A stretch of 64,000 bases of DNA from Allobosea vaviloviae (GCF_001298265.1 NZ_LGSZ01000080.1:1-64000), one strand, 5' to 3'; shown: positions 37,664 to 46,927, numbered from the stretch's first letter. Notes: generated by a model not told the origin, from the letters alone. Program-made: numbers and translations.

Positions 37664-38437
37664 ATGACAACGCCCGACCGACCAGAGATTTCCCGACAGG
37701 GCGAGGCCTTGGCGCCGCGCGACGAGCCGCCGCTGCCGTTTCCGCTGCTCTATCGCGACGCGATGATGCTGGTCATCGACAAGCCCGCCGGCCTGCCCTC
37801 GCATCGCGGCCCCCAGGCCAAGCGCCGCGTCATTCCCGTCCTGACCGACCATCTCGATGCGCTGCGCTTCGGGCTGCCGCGCCGTCCGGAAGCCGCGCAC
37901 CGGCTCGACAAGGACACCTCCGGCTGCCTGATCCTCGGTCGTCATCCCCGCGCCATGGCCGAGCTCAACCAGATGTTCCGCGACGGCCGGATCGACAAGA
38001 CCTATTGGGCGATCGTGCAGGGCAGCCCGGAAGCCGATGAGGGCCTGATCGACCTCGCGCTCGGCAAGCGCGCGCCTGATCGCGGCTGGTGGATGAAGGT
38101 CGATCCCGAGGGCCTGCCCTCGCAGACGCGCTATCGCGTCATGGGTCGGGGCGCGGACGAAACCGGCCCGCTCGCCTGGCTCGAACTCGAACCGCTGACG
38201 GGCCGCACCCACCAACTGCGCGTGCATTGCGCGGCGTCCGGCTGGCCGATGCTCGGCGACGAGATCTATGGCGACGCCCCGCGCGAGGGTGGGCCTGGCC
38301 TGCAGCTCCATGCCCGCGCCGTCATCGTGCCGCTCTATCGCAAGAAGCCGCCGATCCGCGTGGAGGCACCGCCGCCGCCGCATATGGAATCCGCTTTGCG
38401 CGCTTGCGGTTGGCTGCCAGCCTTAACCGGCTCCTAA
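37664..38437 (+). CDS. RluA-family RNA pseudouridine synthase
   Basis: A 257-residue pseudouridine synthase with the catalytic aspartate in HRLDKDTSG. IDKPAGLPSHRG precedes it, and the GRTHQLRVH motif and LGDEIYGD follow, all typical of the RluA group without an S4 domain. The RNA target (tRNA or rRNA) cannot be read. The start at ATG 37664 is close to the divergent ftsY start, with 70 bases between. Confidence 0.92.
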   Translation: MTTPDRPEISRQGEALAPRDEPPLPFPLLYRDAMMLVIDKPAGLPSHRGPQAKRRVIPVLTDHLDALRFGLPRRPEAAHRLDKDTSGCLILGRHPRAMAELNQMFRDGRIDKTYWAIVQGSPEADEGLIDLALGKRAPDRGWWMKVDPEGLPSQTRYRVMGRGADETGPLAWLELEPLTGRTHQLRVHCAASGWPMLGDEIYGDAPREGGPGLQLHARAVIVPLYRKKPPIRVEAPPPPHMESALRACGWLPALTGS

Positions 38438-38527
38438 CGCGATCCGCGCGGCGCGTCGGGAGGCCCGCAACGCTTCCCTAAGATGGCGTTGATAAGGCTG
38501 GTCTGCCATCGAGCGGAATCAGAGATC

Positions 38528-39181
38528 ATGCGGGATACGCAAGCCATCGCGGCGGATCAGGACGCGGCGCTGCTGGGCATTGAAGCGGCGCGCGAGCGCA
38601 CCGCCGAGGCGCCCGGCGGCCCCCTCGCGACACTGCTCGGCTGGGTCGAGGGCTATCTGATGAGTGGCCATGCCGATCTCGGCCGCAGCGGTGCGGTCTG
38701 CCCCTTCACCCGTCAGGGGGCGAAGCTCGACACGGTCAGGCTCGCCGTCAGCCCGGCCGGACCCGAGGACGAGGCGAGCGCCTTCGCTTTGATCCGCGCC
38801 GGCTTCGCCGAACTCGAAGCCATCCCGGCCAAGGCCGCGATGGCGCATTTCCGCACCGTGATCATCGGCTTCCCGGCCTGCGCGAGCGAGGACGGCATCG
38901 CCATGCTCCGTCGCGTGCAGGACCGCCACAAATTCTATTCGCTCTCGCGCAACCGGATGATCGGACTGATGCATGCGCAATCCGACGCACCCGGCCTGTG
39001 GAACCCCGATTTCCGGCCGCTGCGCTCGCCTTATCCGGTGCTCGCAATCCGCCACATGGTCGAGCACGATGCACCCTTTGCTGCGCGTCACCCCTTGCTG
39101 CTTCTGCCCTATCTGGCGCGCTTCCCCGTGGCAGGGCTGAAGCGACTCTTCGCGCATTGGCGGCGGGCGCCGGCCTCGTGA
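38528..39181 (+). CDS. Uncharacterised protein with GAVCPF motif (DUF6875-like)
   Basis: A 217-residue soluble protein I cannot assign firmly. It has a GYLMSGHADLGRSGAVCPFT segment and a later FYSLSRNRMIGLMHAQSDAPGLWNP segment, which recalls the DUF6875 family; the name is tentative. A basic C-terminal tail (RLFAHWRRAPAS) follows. The start at ATG 38528 has a partial AGAGA site; ATG 38483 would add 15 residues. Its stop overlaps a GTG start of the next gene (GTGA), suggesting that the two proteins act together. Confidence 0.65.
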   Translation: MRDTQAIAADQDAALLGIEAARERTAEAPGGPLATLLGWVEGYLMSGHADLGRSGAVCPFTRQGAKLDTVRLAVSPAGPEDEASAFALIRAGFAELEAIPAKAAMAHFRTVIIGFPACASEDGIAMLRRVQDRHKFYSLSRNRMIGLMHAQSDAPGLWNPDFRPLRSPYPVLAIRHMVEHDAPFAARHPLLLLPYLARFPVAGLKRLFAHWRRAPAS

Positions 39182-40386
39182 CGCTGGCGACGAGACGTCC
39201 TGCCATCCCAATGGGCGCCAGCCCTGAAGGGCGCGCAACCGCCGACGCGGACCCGACGCTTCGCCTCGGCCTGGTCGATGACCTCGAGGCCTTCCTGGCC
39301 CTGCGCGAGGAGTGGGATGCGCTCTTCGAGCGCGCAGCCCTGCCGCATCAGGTTTTCCAGAGCCATGTCGTGCTGCGCCACTGGGCCGCGCATTATCTCG
39401 ACGCCCAGACCCGGCTGAGCATCGTGACGCTGCGCCGCGACGGCAGGCTGGTGATGGTCTGGCCGCTGGTCCGGCAGCGCCGCTTCGGCATGGTGACATT
39501 GCGCTTCATGGGCATTCCCATCGCCCAGTTCGGCGACGTCCTGGTCGAAGGGGCCGGCGACGAGGCCTTGCTGCTGGAGATGGGCTGGCGCGCCGTCCGC
39601 GCGCTGCGGGCCGACATCTTCGAGGCCCGCAAGCTCCGCGCCGATTCGGTGCTGGCCCGTTCGGGGCTGCTGGCAGGCGCGGCCGCTACCGAGCAGATCG
39701 AGGCGCCCTTCGCCTGTCTCGCCAGGCGCGTCGGCCAGGACGGCCCGAGCCAGGCCTATCCGGCGCGGGAGCGCTCGAACCACCGCAGGCGGCTGCGCCG
39801 GCTGGCCGAGCGCGGGCCGCTCACCTTCGATCTGGTCGCACCCGGCGCCGAGGCTGCCGAACTGGCGGGCGAGGCCGTCACGATGAAGCAGGCCGCGCTG
39901 CGCCGGCATGGCATCATCGCACCGGCGATCTCGGATCCCCGCTTCCAGTGCTTCTTCCGCGACGCCGCCGGCGACGCGGCGGGCGGTTCCCCCCTGCGGA
40001 TCGCGCTGATCCGCTGCGCCGGCCAGCCAATCGGCATCGATCTGTCGCTCGACTGCAAGGGCACAAGTTTCGGCCATGTCATCGCGTCGCACCCCGACCA
40101 TGGGCGCGGAGGCGTCGGCAGCATTCTGATCCAGCACAGCTTCGCCGGCGCCAAGGCGCGCGGCAACACGGTGTTCGATCTCCTCGGCCCGGCCGACCCC
40201 TACAAGCTGGAGCATGCCGACGGGACCACGCGCGTCGCGGATCTCGCTCTGCCCCTCTCACTCAAGGGCAGGATCGCCTGCGGGCTCGGGCTGCAGCGAC
40301 TGCGCCCGGCACTGAAGACCGCCGTCAAGCGCTTGCCGGCGCCCCTGACACGACCGCTCTCTGCCTGGCGCTCCGCTCAGGACTGA
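39178..40386 (+). CDS. BioF2/CelD-type GNAT acetyltransferase
   Basis: A 402-residue protein of the GNAT-like BioF2 group, with an N-terminal half (LREEWDALFERA...VFQSHVVLRHWA) and a C-terminal half (GIDLSLDCKGTSFGHVIASHPDHGRGGVGSILIQHSF) of duplicated GNAT fold. Relatives occur in exopolysaccharide and cellulose loci and in peptidoglycan FemX-like proteins. The substrate is unknown. GTG 39178 overlaps the preceding stop; ATG 39211 would give 391 residues. Only this gene and its upstream partner share the transcript. Confidence 0.8.
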   Translation: MTLATRRPAIPMGASPEGRATADADPTLRLGLVDDLEAFLALREEWDALFERAALPHQVFQSHVVLRHWAAHYLDAQTRLSIVTLRRDGRLVMVWPLVRQRRFGMVTLRFMGIPIAQFGDVLVEGAGDEALLLEMGWRAVRALRADIFEARKLRADSVLARSGLLAGAAATEQIEAPFACLARRVGQDGPSQAYPARERSNHRRRLRRLAERGPLTFDLVAPGAEAAELAGEAVTMKQAALRRHGIIAPAISDPRFQCFFRDAAGDAAGGSPLRIALIRCAGQPIGIDLSLDCKGTSFGHVIASHPDHGRGGVGSILIQHSFAGAKARGNTVFDLLGPADPYKLEHADGTTRVADLALPLSLKGRIACGLGLQRLRPALKTAVKRLPAPLTRPLSAWRSAQD

Positions 40387-40398
40387 TGCCCTGACGCG

Positions 40399-40695
40399 TC
40401 AGCCGACGATTGCATCCATGGCGCGGGCGAGCTTGACGTCGAGCTCGGTCAATCCGCCGGCGTCATGCGTCGACAGCGTGACCTCGACGGTGCGGTAGAC
40501 ATTCGACCATTCCGGATGGTGGTTCATCGACTCCGCCAGCAACGCGACCCGCGTCATCCAGCCGAAGGCCTCGCTGAAATCGCGGAAGACGAAGCGCTTG
40601 GCGATGGCCTCGCGTCCCTCGACCAGTTTCCAGCCGGTCAGGGTTGTCAGGGCCTCATTGCGCGCGTCGGGACCCAGTCGCTTGGGCATCGTCAT
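40399..40695 (-). CDS. phhB: 4a-hydroxytetrahydrobiopterin dehydratase
   Basis: A 98-residue pterin-4a-carbinolamine dehydratase. The active-site signature NHHPEWSNVY is complete, and length matches the family. It recycles pterin for phenylalanine hydroxylase, though no such hydroxylase gene is in the window; many bacteria keep it as a stand-alone gene. Its start overlaps the thpR stop by four bases. Confidence 0.95.
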   Translation of the reverse strand: MTMPKRLGPDARNEALTTLTGWKLVEGREAIAKRFVFRDFSEAFGWMTRVALLAESMNHHPEWSNVYRTVEVTLSTHDAGGLTELDVKLARAMDAIVG

Positions 40696-41270
40696 CTCCG
40701 CTGGAACTCGCCCCGCGCCATGCGATTCGGATAGGATGGCCCCAGCGCATAGGCCGCCTCCAGCACATAAGGCCCGCCGCCGACCGAATCACGCGACGAC
40801 ATCAAGGCGAGCCGCCGTGCCGTGAAGGTGATCGGGCGGATGATCGGATGCAGGCCCAGATAATCCGCCACGTCGAGGGGCGAGGTGTCGCGCAGCCTCG
40901 CCAGCGTGACGTGCGGCACGAATTTACGCCCCTCCGGCGGCAGGCCGAGCCGGCGCATCAGCCGCTCGAGATCGGCCTGGAGCTCGCTGAGCTTGGCGTT
41001 CGGTTGCACCCGCGCGAACACCGCGCGCGGCTTGTCGCCGCCGAAGCTGCCGATCTCGTCGAGCGTCACCTCGAACGGATAGCTGCGGATATCGCCAAGG
41101 AACGCATCGAGTTCATTCGCCGTCCGCCGATCGACATCGCCGAGGAAGCGCAGGGTGATGTGATAATCGGAGGGATCGATCCAGCGCGCCCCGACCAGTC
41201 CGCCCCGGTGCAGCGTCAACGCCGAGGCAACCTCGGCGGGAATCTCCAGAGCTGTGAACAGCCTCGGCAT
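40692..41270 (-). CDS. thpR: RNA 2',3'-cyclic phosphodiesterase
   Basis: A 192-residue 2H phosphoesterase (LigT family) with both HxTx motifs: H37-ITL and H120-VTL. It opens 2',3'-cyclic phosphates on RNA; the physiological role is not settled. ATG 41270 gives the family N terminus (MPRLFTALEIP). It is translated just ahead of phhB with an ATGA overlap. A dispersed repeat lies 90 bases upstream. Confidence 0.93.
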   Translation of the reverse strand: MPRLFTALEIPAEVASALTLHRGGLVGARWIDPSDYHITLRFLGDVDRRTANELDAFLGDIRSYPFEVTLDEIGSFGGDKPRAVFARVQPNAKLSELQADLERLMRRLGLPPEGRKFVPHVTLARLRDTSPLDVADYLGLHPIIRPITFTARRLALMSSRDSVGGGPYVLEAAYALGPSYPNRMARGEFQRR

Positions 41271-41360
41271 GTGCGAATCAGTGCCAGCTTTTTGTGACTC
41301 TGGCGAGACGAAATGCCGGGCACATGCCGCCTGATGCGACAGCACCCCCGCTCACGGCCT

Positions 41361-41438
41361 TCATGGTCGGGCTTGACCCGACCATCTCTGGCGAGAATTC
41401 CCTCTACAGGCGATTCTCGGGCAAGGCCCGAGAATGAC
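41361..41438 (-). repeat. Dispersed intergenic repeat, copy C (inverted)
   Basis: This has the same plan as copy B, but with the inner dyad changed by matched substitutions: ATGGTCGGG-CTTGA-CCCGACCAT in place of ATGCTCGGG...CCCGAGCAT. The outer dyad is ATTCTCGGG-CAAGG-CCCGAGAAT, so the middle is shortened here. It lies between the aldo/keto reductase stop and thpR. Confidence 0.85.
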
Positions 41439-41446
41439 AGCCTGCA

Positions 41447-42502
41447 TCACGGGCAGGGATTGCCGACGAGCTGGTGGATCGCGTCGATCTTCGCTTCCAG
41501 TTCGGGCGACAAGGTCACGCCGATCGAGGCGATGTCCGTCTTGAGCTGCTCCATCTTGGTCGCGCCGATGATGTTGGCGGTGACGAAGGGACGCGAATTG
41601 ACGAAGGCCAGCGCCATCTGCGTGGGATCGAGCCCCGCCTCCCCGGCAAGCGCGATGTACCGCTTGATCGCCTCCTCCGCCCCCGCGCCCTGATAGCGCT
41701 GGCCGCGGTCGAACAGCGTCGTGCGGGCCCCGGCGGGCCGCGCACCATCGAGATATTTCCCGGTCAGGAAACCCTGCGCCAGCGGCGAATAGGCCAGCAG
41801 CCCAACGTCTTCGCGCATCGACACCTCAGCCAGCGCCGTCTCGAAGGTGCGGTTGAGCAGGTTGTAGGCGTTCTGGATCGACTGGACGCGCGGCGTGCCG
41901 CGCGCGGCCGAATCCTGCACGAAGCTCATCGTGCCCCAGGCGCTTTCGTTGGAAAGGCCGAGATGCCGAATCTTGCCCTCTTTCACGATCTCGGCGAAGG
42001 CGTCGAGCTGTTCGGCGATCGGCGTCTCGTCGTCCGGCCGCTCGAAGGCTGCCTTGGAGAAGCGCGTCGGATTCGAGCCCCAGGGCATCGGCCGCTCGGG
42101 AAAATGGATCTGGTAGAGGTCGATATAGTCCGTCTGGAGCCGCTTCAGGCTCTTGTCGACCGCCTCGCGGATCTGCGCCCGGTTGACCCGCGTCGGGCTC
42201 TTGTCGTCACGCAGCCAGTCGCTCGTGCCGCGCCCGACGATCTTGGAGGCGAGGATGATCTTGTCGCGGTTGCCCCTGGCCTTGAACCAGCTGCCGATGA
42301 TCCGCTCGGTCGACCCTTGCGTCTCCGCCTTGGGCGGAATCGAGTACATCTCGGCGGTATCGAAGAAATTGACGCCCTGGTCGAGGGCGTAGTCCATCTG
42401 TTCGTGGCCTTCGGCTTCCGTGTTCTGCTGGCCCCAGGTCATGGTGCCCAGGCAGATCACGGAGACCTTGAGATCGGTGCGGCCGAGACGACGATATTCC
42501 AT
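41447..42502 (-). CDS. Aldo/keto reductase (Tas/YajO-like)
   Basis: A 351-residue NADPH-dependent TIM-barrel reductase. The catalytic set is seen as D and Y in FFDTAEMYSIP, the lysine in ILASKIVG and the histidine in LYQIHFP. The C-terminal FVNSRPFVTANIIGATKMEQL cofactor segment is typical. The long insertion after the histidine (residues ~155-180) matches the Tas subgroup. The substrate is not known. ATG 42502 is the standard start. Confidence 0.92.
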   Translation of the reverse strand: MEYRRLGRTDLKVSVICLGTMTWGQQNTEAEGHEQMDYALDQGVNFFDTAEMYSIPPKAETQGSTERIIGSWFKARGNRDKIILASKIVGRGTSDWLRDDKSPTRVNRAQIREAVDKSLKRLQTDYIDLYQIHFPERPMPWGSNPTRFSKAAFERPDDETPIAEQLDAFAEIVKEGKIRHLGLSNESAWGTMSFVQDSAARGTPRVQSIQNAYNLLNRTFETALAEVSMREDVGLLAYSPLAQGFLTGKYLDGARPAGARTTLFDRGQRYQGAGAEEAIKRYIALAGEAGLDPTQMALAFVNSRPFVTANIIGATKMEQLKTDIASIGVTLSPELEAKIDAIHQLVGNPCP

Positions 42503-42602
42503 GGCAAGGCAACTCCGAAAAGCAGCGGGCGAAGCGCGCGCAGTCAGCAGATGAGGCAGGAAGAGGTGAGGCGGGAAGCGGCCTGACGAGCCGGACGGCG
42601 CG

Positions 42603-43385
42603 TCAGGGTTTGGCCGGCAGCGTCGACAGGAAGCGCTCGACCGTGGGCAGGATGTTGCGGACGATGACGCGGACGCCTTCGGCCGTGGGGTGCAGGAGAT
42701 CGGGCTGGTTGAGCGCGCGGTTACCCGCGATGCCCTCCAGGAAGAAGGGGTAAAGCACCAGCCCGTGGCTCTTCGCAAGCTCCGGATAGATCGCGTCGAA
42801 ACGCTTCGCATAGTCCGGGCCGAGATTGCGCGGCGCATACATGCCGGCGAGCAGGACCGGGATGCCGCGCGCCTTCAGCCGCGTGACGATCGCCTCCAGC
42901 CCCTTGCGGGTCATGGCCGGATCGAGCCCGCGTAGCGCATCGTTGGCGCCGAGTTCGAGGATGACGCCGTCGGTGCCCTCAGCCACCGACCAGTCGAGCC
43001 GCTCCAGCCCGCCCTGGACGGTATCGCCCGAGACGCCGGCATTCACGATCTCGACAGCAATGCCCTTCTGGCGCAGCGCTTGCTCGAGAACCGGCGGAAA
43101 CGCCGCACTGCCCGGCAGGTTGTAGCCTGCCGTCAGACTGTCGCCGAGCGCGACGAGTTTCAGGGTGCGCGCCGCAGCCTGCGTCTGTGTCTGTGTCTGG
43201 GCCAAAGACTGGGACATGGTCGCCACCGGAAACAGCAGGAAACACAACAATGCGACGCGGAGAGATTGGAGAAGCGCCCCGCCACGCCCATATCGCCCTT
43301 TCAAAGGGCGAAAGGGCGGTCTGCCCCGCTCGGGCCGCGTTTCGCTGCGAGCAGGGACGCTGATGGATGTCGAAGTCAGGATCAT
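42603..43385 (-). CDS. tesA: SGNH arylesterase / thioesterase I (TesA-like)
   Basis: A periplasmic esterase with the GDSL serine in VALGDSLTAGY, the GANDALRG block and the HPTAEG histidine block. The start is uncertain. The only ATG before the signal-like segment LRVALLCFLLFPVATMSQSLAQ is 43385, giving 260 residues with a 38-residue polar leader. Internal TTG codons near 43250 would start directly in the hydrophobic stretch. With the ATG 43385 start the divergent ABC gene begins only three bases away. The neighbouring ybbA/ybbP-like genes repeat a known tesA-ybbA-ybbP arrangement. Confidence 0.85.
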   Translation of the reverse strand: MILTSTSISVPARSETRPERGRPPFRPLKGRYGRGGALLQSLRVALLCFLLFPVATMSQSLAQTQTQTQAAARTLKLVALGDSLTAGYNLPGSAAFPPVLEQALRQKGIAVEIVNAGVSGDTVQGGLERLDWSVAEGTDGVILELGANDALRGLDPAMTRKGLEAIVTRLKARGIPVLLAGMYAPRNLGPDYAKRFDAIYPELAKSHGLVLYPFFLEGIAGNRALNQPDLLHPTAEGVRVIVRNILPTVERFLSTLPAKP

Positions 43386-43388
43386 TGG

Positions 43389-44120
43389 ATGATGAGCGAT
43401 ACGCACGTCTCGCCGGCGGAGAAACCGGCGATCGAATTGCAGGATGTCGAGCTTAGTTTGGGGCGTGCAGCCGCCCGCGTCCATATCCTCAAGGGCGTTT
43501 CTTTGTCGCTGGCATCCGGGCAGGCGACCGGGCTCGTCGGCCCGTCGGGCTCGGGCAAGTCGACGCTGTTGATGACGATGGCCGGGCTCGAGCGGCCGGA
43601 CGCCGGCACGGTCCGGGTTGCCGGCCAGGACCTCGGTGCGCTTGACGAGGATGGCCTTGCCGTCTTCCGCGGCCGCCATATCGGCATCGTCTTCCAATCC
43701 TTCCACCTCGTCCCGACCATGACAGCGCGCGAGAACGTCGCTCTGCCGCTGGAACTGGCCGGGGCTGGCGACGCTTTCGCCCGCGCCGAGGCCGAACTGC
43801 GCAATGTCGGCTTGAGCGACCGCATGGACCACTACCCGGCCCAGCTCTCGGGCGGCGAGCAGCAGCGCGTCGCCATCGCGCGGGCCGTCGCCCCGAACCC
43901 CGACATCCTCGTCGCCGACGAGCCGACAGGCAATCTCGACGAGAGCACCGGCCGCTCCATCGTCGACTTGATCTTTGCGCTGCGGCGCGAGCGCGGTGCC
44001 ACGCTGGTGCTCGTCACCCACGACCTCTCGCTGGCCGCGCTCTGCGACCGCACCGTGCGCCTGCGCGCCGGGCGCATCGAGACGCAAGCCCAGGCTGACG
44101 CAGCCGCGGCGGTGGCCTGA
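43389..44120 (+). CDS. ybbA: ABC transporter ATP-binding protein (YbbA-like)
   Basis: A 243-residue ATPase of the MacB/LolD class. It has Walker A GPSGSGKST, the Q-loop FQSFHLVPTMTARENV, signature LSGGEQQRVAIARA and Walker B ILVADEPTGNLDE. It is a mechanotransmission-type ABC partner of the FtsX-like permease that starts two bases after its stop. The start is at ATG 43389 or 43392, with AGGA eight bases before 43389. The substrate is unknown; linkage to an esterase suggests lipid or lipoprotein handling. Confidence 0.92.
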   Translation: MMSDTHVSPAEKPAIELQDVELSLGRAAARVHILKGVSLSLASGQATGLVGPSGSGKSTLLMTMAGLERPDAGTVRVAGQDLGALDEDGLAVFRGRHIGIVFQSFHLVPTMTARENVALPLELAGAGDAFARAEAELRNVGLSDRMDHYPAQLSGGEQQRVAIARAVAPNPDILVADEPTGNLDESTGRSIVDLIFALRRERGATLVLVTHDLSLAALCDRTVRLRAGRIETQAQADAAAAVA

Positions 44121-44122
44121 CC

Positions 44123-46708
44123 ATGCACGGCACCGTCAAGCCCACGCCTGCGCCGCCGTCGGGCGCGTCAGGAATCGCGCTCGCCTTCCGTCTCGCCTGG
44201 CGTGATCTGCGCGGAGGCCTGCGCGGCTTCGGCGTCTTCATCGCCTGCCTGGCGCTTGGCGTCATGACGATCGCCGCCGTCGCTTCCGCCTCGCGCGGCC
44301 TGACCGAGGGTCTGTCGCGCGAGGGGCGGCGCATTCTCGGCGGCGACGCCGCCTTCAGCCTGATCCATCGCGAAGCGACGCCGGACGAGATCGCCTTCCT
44401 CGCAGGGCGTGGCTCGATATCGACCATCGCGACGATGCGCGGCATGGCCAATGCTGGCGACAAGGGCGCGGCACTCGTCGAGATCAAGGCGGTCGATGCG
44501 GGCTATCCCGGTATCGGCGACCTCGTCACCGACCCGCAAAGCCCGATCGCGGAGCTGCTTGGCGCCCGCGATGGCGTCTTCGGCGCGGTCGCAGATCCCG
44601 TGCTGCTCGGCCGTCTCGATCTGAAGCCCGGCGACGTCATCCTGGTCGGCTCCGCCCGCATTCAGCTGCGCGCCAATCTCGTCTCCGAGCCCGACAAGAT
44701 CGCCGCCGGCGTCGGCTTCGGCCCACGCCTGCTGATCTCGCAGGAGGCGCTGCGCGCCACCGGCCTGCTCCAGCCCGGCAGCCTGGTACGCTGGACCTAC
44801 CGCGTCGCGCTTCCCGCCCAGGCTGCCGGTGACGACGCCCTCGACGCGCTGATCGCCGACGCAGGCACGCAAACCCGCGATGCGGGCTGGGAAATCCGCT
44901 CCCGCGCCAACGCCAATCCCGGCTTTCAGCGCAATCTCGAACGCTTCACCCAGTTCCTGACGCTGGTCGGCCTGACCGCGTTGCTCGTCGGCGGCGTCGG
45001 CGTCGCCAACGCCGTGCGCCGCTTCGTCGAGGCCAAGAAGCTCGACTTCGCCACGATGAAGGCGGTCGGCGCCACCGGCGGCCGCGTCGTCGCGATCCAT
45101 CTGACCGAGGTGATGCTGGTCGCCGCGCTCGGCACGGGCATCGGCCTCGTGCTCGGCGCAGCCGCACCCTTCGCACTCGGTGCGGCGCTCAAGACCGTGC
45201 TGCCGGTGCCGTTCGAGCCCACGCTCGCTCCGGGCGAACTCGGCGTCGCGGCGCTCTACGGGCTTCTAACCGCGCTCGTCTTCGCGATCCTGCCGCTCGG
45301 CCGCGCCCATGATGTCCCGGTCTCGGCGCTGTTTCGCGACCAGATCGAACCCGATGCGCGCCGACCTCGCGCGATCTATCTCATCATCTGCCTGCTGGCG
45401 CTCGCCGGCCTCGTCGGCGTCGCGCTCGCCTTCGCCTATGACCGGCGCATCGCGCTGATCTACATCGGCGTGATGACCGGCATCTTCCTGCTGCTGCGCG
45501 GCGTCTCGTCGGGCTTGATGGCCCTCGCCCGCAAGCTGCCGCGGCCGAAGAATCCCTCACTGCGCATGGCGCTGGCCAACAGCTACAGGCCCGGCGCGCT
45601 GACGCCGTCGCTGGTGCTGTCGCTGGGCTTGGGCGTTGCGCTCCTATCGGCGCTGGCCTTCATCGACACCAGCTTGACCCGGCAGCTCACCCAGGCCCTG
45701 CCCCAGGCGGCACCGAGCTTCTTCTTCCTCGACATTCCCAATGCCGATTCGGCCAGATTCGACGCCGTGCTGCATGAGGAGCGCCCGGGCGCGGCGCTCA
45801 ACCGCGTGCCGATGATGCGCGGCCGCATCGTCTCGGTGAACGGCGTGCGCGCCGAGGACATCAAGGCCTCCGAACAATCCGCCTGGGTCCTCGATGGCGA
45901 CCGCGGCATCACCTATGCCGACACCATCCCCGAGGGCTCGAAGGTCGCGGAAGGCGCGTGGTGGCCGGCCGATTATCGCGGCGAGCCGCTGGTGTCCTTC
46001 GATGCGCAGAATGCCGCCGGCATCGGCCTCAAGATCGGTGACCGGCTCACCGTCAACGTGCTCGGCCGCAACATCACCGCGCGTGTCGCCAATCTGCGGG
46101 CGGTGGAATGGCGCTCGCTCGGCATCAATTTCGTCATGCTGTTCTCGCCGAACACCTTCGCTGGCGCGCCCCACACCAACCTCGCCACCATCACTGCGGC
46201 GCCAAACGGGGCGGGCGGCACGGACGCCGCCTTGCTGCGCCGGCTCGCCGTCGAGTTCCCCTCGGTGACGGCGGTTCGGGTCAAGGACGCGCTAGAGGCG
46301 ATCAGCACCATCGTCGGCCAGCTCGCCACCGCCATCCGCGGCGCGTCCGGCCTCGCCATCGCCGCCAGCCTGCTGGTCCTTGGCGGTGCGCTGGCCGCCG
46401 GACAGCGCGCGCGGCTCTATGACGCGATGATCCTGAAGACGCTTGGGGCGACGCGCCGTTTCATACTTTCGTCGTACGCCCTCGAATACGCCGCGATCGG
46501 CCTCGTCTCGGCGCTGTTCGGCGTTGTCGCGGGGGCGCTCGCGGGCTGGGGTGTCGTGACTCAAGTGATGAAGATCGAATTCGTCAGTGACCCCACCGGG
46601 GCATTACTGGCCGCGACTGCCGCCGTCGGCGTCACTGTGCTGTTCGGGCTCACCGGCACGCTGAAAATACTATCGAAAGCGCCGGCTTCTCACCTGCGGA
46701 ATTTATGA
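44123..46708 (+). CDS. ybbP: FtsX-like ABC permease (YbbP-like)
   Basis: An 861-residue permease made of two FtsX-type units. There is an N-terminal helix (residues 15-45), a large periplasmic MacB-PCD-like domain, and three helices near 275-420. The second half repeats this plan, ending in three helices around residues 735-850. Both FtsX signatures are seen (KLDFATMKAVGATGGRV and YDAMILKTLGATRRF). It forms an operon with the ATPase. In E. coli the equivalent is YbbP; its transport role is not established. Confidence 0.92.
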   Translation: MHGTVKPTPAPPSGASGIALAFRLAWRDLRGGLRGFGVFIACLALGVMTIAAVASASRGLTEGLSREGRRILGGDAAFSLIHREATPDEIAFLAGRGSISTIATMRGMANAGDKGAALVEIKAVDAGYPGIGDLVTDPQSPIAELLGARDGVFGAVADPVLLGRLDLKPGDVILVGSARIQLRANLVSEPDKIAAGVGFGPRLLISQEALRATGLLQPGSLVRWTYRVALPAQAAGDDALDALIADAGTQTRDAGWEIRSRANANPGFQRNLERFTQFLTLVGLTALLVGGVGVANAVRRFVEAKKLDFATMKAVGATGGRVVAIHLTEVMLVAALGTGIGLVLGAAAPFALGAALKTVLPVPFEPTLAPGELGVAALYGLLTALVFAILPLGRAHDVPVSALFRDQIEPDARRPRAIYLIICLLALAGLVGVALAFAYDRRIALIYIGVMTGIFLLLRGVSSGLMALARKLPRPKNPSLRMALANSYRPGALTPSLVLSLGLGVALLSALAFIDTSLTRQLTQALPQAAPSFFFLDIPNADSARFDAVLHEERPGAALNRVPMMRGRIVSVNGVRAEDIKASEQSAWVLDGDRGITYADTIPEGSKVAEGAWWPADYRGEPLVSFDAQNAAGIGLKIGDRLTVNVLGRNITARVANLRAVEWRSLGINFVMLFSPNTFAGAPHTNLATITAAPNGAGGTDAALLRRLAVEFPSVTAVRVKDALEAISTIVGQLATAIRGASGLAIAASLLVLGGALAAGQRARLYDAMILKTLGATRRFILSSYALEYAAIGLVSALFGVVAGALAGWGVVTQVMKIEFVSDPTGALLAATAAVGVTVLFGLTGTLKILSKAPASHLRNL

Positions 46709-46811
46709 TGACTATCTAGGAACGACTCACGATAAACATTACATGCCCGTAACTTTGCATGGTTGGGGCGTCACGTTTCTTGGAACGCGGCGCCTTAACC
46801 ATGCGAGCCCC

Positions 46812-46840
46812 TTGTAAGAACCGGCGAACCGCCTCATATT
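46812..46840 (+). promoter_or_regulatory. Candidate sigma-70 promoter of the BI-1 gene
   Basis: TTGTAA (46812-46817) and CATATT (46835-46840) are separated by exactly 17 bases, 88 bases before the start of the Bax-inhibitor-1-like gene. The flanking 219-base intergenic region is less G+C-rich than the surroundings. A TTAACC half-site of CtrA type lies just before it (around 46795). This is motif reading only. Confidence 0.4.
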
Positions 46841-46927
46841 CCGTGCATCGCCACGGTTGTGCGCGACGACAGGCCATCGCCGGGGGCGATGCCGTCTTCG
46901 GAATCACTGTCAGGGGAAATTCGCTCC

